Assembly: GCA_938083135.1 (NCBI GenBank)
Contig: CALLKY010000041.1
Coordinates: forward strand, 1-62,716
DNA from: an uncultured Alphaproteobacteria bacterium
GTDB taxonomy: Bacteria; Pseudomonadota; Alphaproteobacteria; Bin95
Length of the DNA stretch: 62,716 bases
Reading direction: 5' to 3'
Shown here: piece by piece, positions 56,979 through 62,716 of the stretch
Numbering within the stretch: position 1 is the first letter of the stretch
How the letters are laid out: every line of letters begins with the position of its first letter
The notes under the pieces: model-generated
Seen by the model: the letters and a program-made list of their open reading frames with translations, nothing else
What the model was told of the DNA's origin: nothing
Database searches by the model: none
Program-made: the position numbers and the translations under genes

Positions 56979-58571
56979 GCCGCCTGCGACGGTGCCGTAG
57001 ATCATCCGCGGTAGCCAAAGCGTCAATTCTGGGAAGGCTGCCAGGATGCCGAGCATAATAAGCTGCAGCCCAACAAACGGGATGATGCCGCGATATATGT
57101 CCCGCGTCAGCACACTTGGTGGCGCCACACCGCGCAAGTAGAACAGCGCGAAGCCGAACGGCGGCGTCAAGAACGACGTTTGCAGGTTCACGGCGATCAT
57201 GATGCCGAGCCAAACGGGGTTCAGGTCCATCAGCAGCAGAATGGGTGCCACGATCGGAACAACGACGAACGTGATTTCGATGAAGTCCAGGAAAAAGCCC
57301 ATCACGAACATGATAAGCATCACAAAGAACATAGCCCCGGCAGCACCGCCAGGCAGGTCTTTCAGGAATTCATGCACCACGTCATCGCCATGCAGCCCCC
57401 GGAATACGAGGCTGAAAAGCTGTGCGCCTATGACGATACCGAACACCATCGCGCTGATCTTTGCGGTCTGCTGAGAGACTTCGCCAAGGGTGCCGTCTGA
57501 ATTGATCCGAAGCAGCGCTGTACCGAGGCCCCAAATGATCCCGATACAGGCTATGGCCGCCAGAATAATGCCAATCTGCTCACCACTGCTGACTTCGTCC
57601 CGGCCGAGGCGCAGGTCAACGAATCCGGTCAGCACCAGCACTAGAATCAAGCACGCTGCAGCTACATAGATCGGGCGACCTGACTTATTGGATATCCGAA
57701 GCCCACCTAGGAAAGCCGCGCCAACGGCGCCGACAGCGGCCGCTTCCGTCGGCGTCGCAACGCCTGCCAGGATAGATCCCAACACAGCGACGATCAGCAC
57801 AACTGGCGCAACCAGCGCCTTCAACATTCGGCCAATCACAGGACCACTGCCACCAGAACCGGTGATTGCCTCACGCGGCACTGGTGGGGCACCTGCGGGA
57901 TTCATAATCGCGCGGAACATGATGTAGGCGATATAGAGACCAACCAGCATCAAGCCCGGTATGAGCGCGCCCGCGAACAGATCACCGACAGACACAGGAT
58001 CCGGCGCAAAGTTGCCGAGCTGGCGCTGCGCATCCTGGTATGCATTCGAAATCTGGTCACCCAACACCACGAGCACGATGGACGGCGGGATGATTTGGCC
58101 AAGGGTGCCTGATGCGCAGATGGCACCTGTCGCCAGTTTCGGATCATAGCCCCGGTTCAGCATCGTCGGCAGCGAAAGCAGCCCCATGGTGACAACCGTG
58201 GCCCCCACAATGCCCGTGGATGCCGCCAGCAATGCGCCGACGATACACACCGCAATGCCAAGCCCGCCGGGCAGCGAGGAAAATGCAGCACCCATGGCTT
58301 CCAGTAGCTCTTCCGCCACCTTTGAGCGTTCTAGCATCACGCCCATGAAGACGAAAAGCGGCACGGCGATCAGCACTTCATTGGTCATCACACCAAAAAT
58401 GCGATTGGAAACGAAGCCTAAAAACGAGAGATCAAATGCACCGATGAAGGAGCCACCGATTGCAAATAACAGCGATACCCCGCCAAGGGTGAACGCAACG
58501 GGGAAGCCCGCCATCAGGGTTAGACAGACGGTTCCGAACAGCAGCAGGCCTAGGGTTTCATATAGGCTCAT
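56976..58571 (-). CDS. dctM: TRAP transporter large permease (DctM)
   Basis: A 531-residue membrane protein with about 13 hydrophobic segments. Typical DctM pieces: LTLMAGFPVAFTLGGVSLLF, VPLFVFMGVMLERS, GALLAASTGIVGATVVTMG, FALFYLRGVAPPSV. It is about 100 residues longer than standard DctM, with an extra hydrophobic section near 290-360, as in the TakM-like subgroup. Its ATG overlaps dctQ (ATGA). Confidence 0.94.
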   Translation of the reverse strand: MSLYETLGLLLFGTVCLTLMAGFPVAFTLGGVSLLFAIGGSFIGAFDLSFLGFVSNRIFGVMTNEVLIAVPLFVFMGVMLERSKVAEELLEAMGAAFSSLPGGLGIAVCIVGALLAASTGIVGATVVTMGLLSLPTMLNRGYDPKLATGAICASGTLGQIIPPSIVLVVLGDQISNAYQDAQRQLGNFAPDPVSVGDLFAGALIPGLMLVGLYIAYIMFRAIMNPAGAPPVPREAITGSGGSGPVIGRMLKALVAPVVLIVAVLGSILAGVATPTEAAAVGAVGAAFLGGLRISNKSGRPIYVAAACLILVLVLTGFVDLRLGRDEVSSGEQIGIILAAIACIGIIWGLGTALLRINSDGTLGEVSQQTAKISAMVFGIVIGAQLFSLVFRGLHGDDVVHEFLKDLPGGAAGAMFFVMLIMFVMGFFLDFIEITFVVVPIVAPILLLMDLNPVWLGIMIAVNLQTSFLTPPFGFALFYLRGVAPPSVLTRDIYRGIIPFVGLQLIMLGILAAFPELTLWLPRMIYGTVAGG

Positions 58572-59110
58572 ACGCCCTGCCCTCCGGCTTCTGCTTCATT
58601 CGGCGGCGGTGTCTTACCCGTTAGAACCATCCACGATTTCACTGCGAGAGAAAGACCCTGCAACGCCACCAGAAGAGCGAACGCCAGGATCATCGACTTC
58701 AATAGGAAAACGCCAGGAATACCGTTTTGCCCTTCAGGCGAGCCTTCAAGAACCCGCCATGAGGACATGACATAGGGAAACGCCAATACGAAAATCGCGG
58801 TAGACATGGGCAGTAGCAAGCAAAGCGACCCCAAAAGATCAACCCGCGCCCTGGCCCTTGGCGAGGCAGAGCCGTAATAAATATCAACGCGCACATGGCC
58901 ATCATGACGAAGCGTATAGCCTGCCAAGCCTAAAAACACCGCAGCATGCATGTAAACAATCGCTTCCTGCGCCGCGATCCAACCAATCCCAAAAACATAG
59001 CGAAACAACACAATCGCGAACTGCAACAGCACCATGAGCAATGTCAGCCAGGAAACCCACCGGCCAACCCGCTCATTCAAACCATCGATCGCGCCTATCA
59101 ACCCTTGCAT
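58568..59110 (-). CDS. dctQ: TRAP transporter small permease (DctQ)
   Basis: A 180-residue four-helix membrane protein of a tripartite ATP-independent periplasmic transporter. LLQFAIVLFRYVFGIGWIAA and YMHAAVFLGLAGYTLRHDGHV are family motifs; the C-terminal tail is soluble. The ATG at 59110 with GGAG ten bases before is preferred to a TTG at 59140. It precedes and overlaps dctM; a hairpin separates it from dctP. Confidence 0.92.
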   Translation of the reverse strand: MQGLIGAIDGLNERVGRWVSWLTLLMVLLQFAIVLFRYVFGIGWIAAQEAIVYMHAAVFLGLAGYTLRHDGHVRVDIYYGSASPRARARVDLLGSLCLLLPMSTAIFVLAFPYVMSSWRVLEGSPEGQNGIPGVFLLKSMILAFALLVALQGLSLAVKSWMVLTGKTPPPNEAEAGGQGV

Positions 59111-59147
59111 CCACGCATACTCCAGCCGCAACAGGCCCAAAGAACAA

Positions 59148-59179
59148 CGGCGCTGACCCCAGGGATGGAGCCAGCGCCG
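59148..59179 (-). other. dctP-dctQ intergenic hairpin
   Basis: CGGCGCTG (59148-59155) pairs perfectly with CAGCGCCG (59172-59179). On the minus strand the stem is followed by TTGTTCTTT (59147-59139). Such hairpins after the binding-protein gene are common in transporter operons, where they favour higher dctP than permease expression. Confidence 0.5.
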
Positions 59180-59204
59180 CGTTATTTACAAACGCCAGAC
59201 TAGC

Positions 59205-60284
59205 TCAGCCAGATCGGGCATTCATGTAGCCTTGTTCCGCAACCTTCGCCCACTCCATCGTAGTCTTCTGGTACGCGGTATAGCTTTCGTAGATTTTCTT
59301 GGTGATGGCATCGGTATTGCCGACTTCATCAATCACGCCGCCCGCAACTTTGCGGACTTCGGCCAGAAGCTCATCACTATAGCGCTTCAGCTCAACCCCA
59401 TGCTTGGCCACCAAAATATCCAGCGAGCCCTGGTTACGGGCCTGGAATTCGGCACCTTGGGTGTGGGCTTCGGCTTCGCAGACAATCCGGATCATCTCCT
59501 GATCTTCTTTGGACATGCCATCGAACAGCTTCTTGTTCATGCCGACAGAAGCCACTGTGCCTGGCTCATGGAAGCCTGGATAGTAGTATTTCTTAGTGAC
59601 TTTGTAGAAGCCGAACGCCAAGTCATGCCAAGGACCAACCCATTCCGTCGCATCAATCGCGCCGGACTGAAGGGCTGGATAAATTTCACCAACCGGCAGG
59701 TTAATCGGGTTAGCGCCAAGTGCGCGCAACACTTCGCCGCCAAGGCCCGGCATGCGCATTTTCAGGCCTTTGAAATCATCGACCGTGTTCATGTCTTTGC
59801 GGAACCACCCGCCCATCTGCACGCCCGTGCTGGCAACCGGGAAGCCCTTGAGGCCAAAGCCCGCCGCCAGTTCATCCCAGAGCTCCTGACCACCGCCATA
59901 GCGGATCCAAGCATGGGTTTCAGGGCCGGTCATGCCATACGGCACGGCGGTCATAAAATTGTAGCCCTTAGACTTACCCTGCCAATAATATTCAGCAGCG
60001 TGGTAGATATCTGCGTCGCCAGCAGCGACAGCATCAAACTACTGGAAGGCTGGGACCAGCTCACCAGCGCCATAGAGCTTCACCGTCAGGCGGCCACCGG
60101 ACAGCATCGTGATCCGGTCTGCGATCCGCTGGGCGGAGGTGCCGAGACCTGGCGAATTCTTCGGCCAGGTCATAACCATTTTCAGTTCCCGCTTGCCTGT
60201 AGCAATTGCGGGGGCGGCGAGCGTGCTGGCCGCTGTAGCGGCACCGGCGATTGCAGCGCCCTTAATAAAGTCGCGACGTTCCAT
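59205..60284 (-). pseudogene. dctP: TRAP transporter substrate-binding protein (DctP/TakP-like) interrupted by TAG
   Basis: A 359-codon frame, normal for a TRAP binding protein, with a single in-frame amber codon at position 82 (60039-60041). Before it: twin-arginine leader ERRDFIKGAAIAGAATAA, then KMVMTWPKNSPGLGTSAQR and KLYGAGELVPAFQ. After it the same frame continues FDAVAAGDADIYHAAEYYWQ, GLGGEVLRALGANPINLPVG and EWVGPWHDLAFGFYK to a normal end. Nothing else is broken. It may be a recent nonsense mutation, a suppressed amber or a base error. The TakP group imports 2-oxo or other carboxylic acids; the substrate is unknown here. Confidence 0.85.
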
Positions 60285-60489
60285 TGTGTAAGACTCCCTG
60301 AAAGAAGTTTGTTTCAGACATAGTTGGCCCGGACTCATGGCTAACGGACCGGCTTAACCTGAAGCCTAATACTGGTATCGCCTGCACCGCAAGCAGAGCG
60401 TACGAAATTTTGGGTACAATGCGTGGGGTAGATCGCAGTACTCCAGAGCGGTATCACCGCACTTCCCGCAGAATGAAAGCACCGTATCC

Positions 60490-61275
60490 ATGAACCGCGC
60501 CCAACTCCTGGACGATCTCGCAATCTTGGCCGAGGAAGCCGGCGACGCGATCATGCCGTACTTCCATGCAGATGAAGTCGCGACCAGGCAAAAAGACGAT
60601 GCCCGCCGCAGCCAGGTTTCAGACGCCGACGTGGCGGCGGAAGCTGTCATCCTAAAAGGCCTCGCGCGCCTCACCCCGGATATTCCGATCGTGGCTGAAG
60701 AAGAAGTCGCCGCAGGCCGCATCCCGGATGTTTCCGGCGGGCGGTTCTGGTTGGTTGATGCGCTGGACGGCACGAAAGAGTTCCTGAAGAAAATTCCTGA
60801 ATTCACCGTCAACATCGGCTTGATTGAGGATGGTGTGCCGACGATGGGCGTCGTCTATGTCCCGGTTTCTGGTGATACCTATGCTGGTGCGGTTGGCGGC
60901 CCTACATGGATGCGCGAAAACAACGGTGAGCGAGAACCGTTGCAGGTCCGCGACTTCCCGGATGAAGGCATCATCGTCACCCTCAGCCGCACATATGGCC
61001 AATCCACAGACGTCCGCCGCTTCCTTGAACGCTACGATGTAACGAAGCAGCTGGATGCCGGGTCCTCCCTCAAATTCTGCTTGATTGCGAAGGGCGAAGC
61101 GGATGTTTACCCGCGCTATGGTGGCTCCATGGAATGGGACACAGCAGCGGCTCACGCGGTGCTGCGTGCCGCCGGCGGGGCTGTCAAAGAAATCAATGAT
61201 GGTCCCGAACTCGCTTACGGTAAGAAGGATTTCCGCAACCCATATTTCATCGCCTGGGGCGGGGCACACCGCTGA
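60490..61275 (+). CDS. cysQ: 3'(2'),5'-bisphosphate nucleotidase CysQ
   Basis: A 261-residue inositol-monophosphatase-fold enzyme that removes phosphate from PAP/PAPS in sulfur assimilation. The metal motifs are PIVAEEEVAAG and WLVDALDGTKEFLK (DxxDGT); the second signature is MEWDTAAAHAVLRAAGG. Divergent from dctP. In the 205-base gap a -10-like TACAAT lies at 60415-60420 but the -35 is poor. Confidence 0.95.
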   Translation: MNRAQLLDDLAILAEEAGDAIMPYFHADEVATRQKDDARRSQVSDADVAAEAVILKGLARLTPDIPIVAEEEVAAGRIPDVSGGRFWLVDALDGTKEFLKKIPEFTVNIGLIEDGVPTMGVVYVPVSGDTYAGAVGGPTWMRENNGEREPLQVRDFPDEGIIVTLSRTYGQSTDVRRFLERYDVTKQLDAGSSLKFCLIAKGEADVYPRYGGSMEWDTAAAHAVLRAAGGAVKEINDGPELAYGKKDFRNPYFIAWGGAHR

Positions 61276-61318
61276 GTGCTGCACCGGCACATGGCCCCCC
61301 AAAAAAACTTCGGCCCGC

Positions 61319-61332
61319 TTGATTTAGGTCAA
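61319..61332 (+). promoter_or_regulatory. FNR/FixK-type box upstream of the universal stress gene
   Basis: TTGAT (61319-61323), four bases, GTCAA (61328-61332) matches the FNR/FixK consensus TTGAT-N4-RTCAA. It lies 59 bases upstream of the ATG, compatible with a class II site centred near -41.5. Oxygen control of the downstream gene is inferred. Confidence 0.65.
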
Positions 61333-61391
61333 ACCGCTTACCTCCGCCCTGCCCCACCTATTGAGGACACAGGCAACCAGCGGAGGCCATT

Positions 61392-62210
61392 ATGTCCCTA
61401 TCCTCAATTCTCGCCCTCGTCGATCCGAAGCATGGTGCGGCGACCTTATCGACAGCCAGCCGCGCGGCAGAGAAGTTAGACGCACCCATAGATGTGCTGA
61501 TCGCCCGGCGCGACCCGGCAGACGCTATTCCGATGGTCGGCGAAGGTTTGTCCGGCGCACTCGTTGATCAGATTATGAATGCGGCAGCCGCAGACGCCGC
61601 CACGGACGCCGCTGCCTGCCAAACGCTGATAGAAGCATGGCCCGGCAATGCAGGTGCCAACGTCCTCGATCTCATTGGCTCCAGGCGCAGTCTGATTGCC
61701 GAGACAGGCCGGACCTATGGCATGACGGTCCTGCCCTGCCCGAACGGCCCAGAAGGCGGCGGGTTTGATGGCATTGTCGATGCCGCACTCTTCGAAACCG
61801 GCAGGCCGATCCTGATCGCGCCTTTGCAGGAGGTGAAATCGCTTGGTGACAGGGTTGCGATCTTCTGGAATGACAGTGCGGAGTCAGCCCGGGCCGTATG
61901 GGGCGCAGTGCCGCTTCTGCGTCAAGCCGGGACAGTGAATATCTTCACAGTTGGTGAAGGCTTCAATCCAGAATCGGCGCTGGCCAGGATCAGCGCAGGG
62001 CTCAACAGGGCCGGTATTAGAGCCGAAGCCCATGCAATTCCGCCCAAGGGAATGGCGCAAGATCAGCTGATAGATGCGGCCGCAGCAATGGATGCAGACC
62101 TTGTCGTGATGGGCGCATTCACCCATAGCCGCCTCAGGGAGCTCGTGCTCGGCGGCGTCACCCAACACATGCTTGAAGTCCTCGCCCGCCCCACGTTCAT
62201 GGCCCACTAA
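61392..62210 (+). CDS. Universal stress protein family protein
   Basis: A 272-residue UspA-like protein with two tandem Usp folds, the first degenerate. The C-terminal half shows RVAIFWNDSAESARAVWGAVPLL and DLVVMGAFTHSRLRELVLGGVTQHML (Gly-rich nucleotide loop variant). The pattern matches the GxFxHSRxREMxxGGVT group found behind FNR boxes. The RBS is a plain GGAGG-like GGAGGCC at about 61381-61387. Confidence 0.88.
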   Translation: MSLSSILALVDPKHGAATLSTASRAAEKLDAPIDVLIARRDPADAIPMVGEGLSGALVDQIMNAAAADAATDAAACQTLIEAWPGNAGANVLDLIGSRRSLIAETGRTYGMTVLPCPNGPEGGGFDGIVDAALFETGRPILIAPLQEVKSLGDRVAIFWNDSAESARAVWGAVPLLRQAGTVNIFTVGEGFNPESALARISAGLNRAGIRAEAHAIPPKGMAQDQLIDAAAAMDADLVVMGAFTHSRLRELVLGGVTQHMLEVLARPTFMAH

Positions 62211-62218
62211 TCATGCCG

Positions 62219-62256
62219 CTGCAGGCGGGACCGAGCTTCCATTCTCCCGCTTGCAG
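62219..62256 (+). other. Hairpin after the Usp gene
   Basis: CTGCAGGCGGGA (62219-62230) pairs with TCCCGCTTGCAG (62245-62256), 12 bp with one G-T pair, nine bases after the Usp stop. No T-run follows, so intrinsic termination is doubtful. Its second arm contains the -35 of the tRNA-Pro promoter. Confidence 0.45.
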
Positions 62257-62279
62257 CCCCCGTGATTACCAGCTATACG
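62251..62279 (+). promoter_or_regulatory. Candidate tRNA-Pro promoter
   Basis: TTGCAG (62251-62256) and TATACG (62274-62279) are spaced by 17 bases, 14 bases before the mature tRNA start. Both hexamers match the housekeeping consensus in four of six positions. Confidence 0.45.
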
Positions 62280-62292
62280 AACCGCCGCGACG

Positions 62293-62369
62293 CGGAGTGT
62301 AGCTCAGCCTGGTAGAGCACTGTCTTCGGGAGGCAGGGGCCGCAAGTTCAAATCTTGCCACTCCGACCA
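62293..62369 (+). tRNA. tRNA-Pro (anticodon CGG)
   Basis: A complete 77-base cloverleaf: acceptor CGGAGTG/CACTCCG, D arm GCTC/GAGC, anticodon stem-loop CTGTCTTCGGGAGGCAG (anticodon CGG), T arm GCAAG-TTCAAAT-CTTGC, discriminator A and encoded CCA. It reads CCG codons. Confidence 0.97.
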
Positions 62370-62417
62370 CGCGTTTTTCAAATATGGCAATCCGTATCTG
62401 CGGCCCCAAATCGCCCG

Positions 62418-62579
62418 CTATTCAGCATCAAACACCATGATCAAGGTTTGGCTGAAGCGTGGTGTGAGTTTGCTGATCAATCGGCTGAATGCCAGTAATT
62501 GGCGCTGCATCCATGTGATCCGTTCGTACCGCACATTGGCGTAAAAGACGCCGCTTTCACGAAATCCATATCGCGCGGC
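62418..62579 (-). pseudogene. 3' fragment of a gene cut by IS630
   Basis: The last 53 codons of an unrecognised protein. The frame begins at the CTAG of the IS end, reads AARYGFRESGVFYANVRYER, then WMQRQLLAFSRLISKLTP, and ends MVFDAE with TAG at 62420-62418. The 'YGF...GVFYANVRYE' pattern has the look of a methyltransferase or acetyltransferase C-terminus, but this is not certain. Nothing else is seen in 62370-62417. Confidence 0.6.
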
Positions 62580-62716
62580 TAGAGCAGATTCCCATCATTC
62601 TGGTTCATAGCCTGCAGCTGTGAAGTAGCTCCTGCAGTCGTTTGGCGTGAGGTCGTCGATGGCGTCTCGGATGGCGTCCCAGAGATCTGGGAGATTACGG
62701 GCGGCGGCTTTTCTGA
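62579..62716 (-). mobile_element. IS630-family element, right end (second partial copy)
   Basis: A perfect 138-base reverse complement of 1-138, with the same CTAG junction (62579-62582). The transposase C-terminus is at 62595-62714 on the minus strand. The body of the element lies beyond the window. It truncates the gene at 62418-62579. Confidence 0.8.
62595..62714 (-). CDS. IS630 family transposase, C-terminal fragment (second copy)
   Basis: About 39 residues identical to the fragment at 3-122, ending AGYEPE with TGA at 62597-62595. The remainder of the gene is outside the window. Confidence 0.75.
   Translation of the reverse strand, partial: RKAAARNLPDLWDAIRDAIDDLTPNDCRSYFTAAGYEPE

Noticed and set aside
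37394-60041. TAG recoding (for example pyrrolysine) as explanation for the two in-frame ambers
   Set aside because: TAG is used as an ordinary stop in sucA, rlmN and rplI, and the VOC gene also has a frameshift, so independent mutations are simpler.

Overview
The window is a bacterial chromosomal segment with the gene content and order of an alphaproteobacterium. The signs are the mdh-sucCDAB-lpd operon, a divergent ssb/uvrA pair with a GTTC-N7-GTTC SOS box, an ileS-lspA-DUF3035 run followed by two M16 peptidases, DUF1244, a divergent polysaccharide deacetylase next to ctpA and an EnvC-like protein, and a bisphosphate nucleotidase. The order and genus cannot be fixed by eye. Coding density is very high, and genes commonly overlap by 1-8 bases (ATGA, TAATG and TGATG junctions), so translational coupling is widespread.

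Layout. 1-138: end of an IS630-family element. 209-3109: a type I-secreted RTX/cadherin-like surface protein. 3156-11928 (minus strand): the TCA-cycle operon mdh, sucC, sucD, sucA, odhB, lpdA. 12060-18781 (minus): ZapE/AFG1 ATPase, a CaiB/BaiF CoA-transferase, RppH, a divergent polysaccharide deacetylase, a CtpA-type protease and an EnvC-like murein hydrolase activator. 18790-24223 (minus): D-aminoacylase-like amidohydrolase, Sua5-like protein, MFS transporter, YtoQ and TrmFO. 24285-25965 (minus): two adjacent paralogues joining a cyclic-nucleotide-binding domain to an FHA-like domain. 26016-32927 (minus): an accessory metabolic cluster (MFS, TauD-like dioxygenase, 2-hydroxyacid dehydrogenase, HAD hydrolase, tricarballylate-dehydrogenase-like flavoprotein, aminotransferase). 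33126-36549: a 47-residue membrane protein, RlmN, an IalB-like protein, and rpsF-rpsR-rplI ending in a clear terminator. 36731-37636: tRNA-Lys(UUU) and a broken VOC gene. 37788-42420 (minus): coaD, gyrA, a secreted protein of unknown function, ssb. 42606-56943 (plus): uvrA, with a minus-strand metallopeptidase after it, then PCD, MaoC, ribF, ileS, lspA, DUF3035, two M16 peptidases, a 77-residue ORF, mutL and DUF1244. 56976-60284 (minus): a TRAP transporter operon whose binding-protein gene carries an in-frame amber codon. 60490-62369: cysQ, a universal stress protein behind an FNR/FixK-type box, and tRNA-Pro(CGG). 62418-62579: the 3' end of a gene cut by a second IS630 copy, which fills 62579-62716.

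Most of the window is housekeeping: TCA cycle, translation, DNA repair and topology, and envelope maintenance. No self-contained defence or biosynthetic system was found. The most notable observations are: a perfect 138-bp inverted repeat of IS630 ends bounding the window; the cNMP-FHA paralogue pair; an amber codon at position 82 of an otherwise intact TRAP binding-protein gene, alongside a VOC pseudogene that also has an early TAG; an MFS gene that appears to need a CTG start overlapping the upstream stop; a tight palindrome spanning both stop codons of two convergent genes; and well-formed SOS and FNR/FixK boxes.
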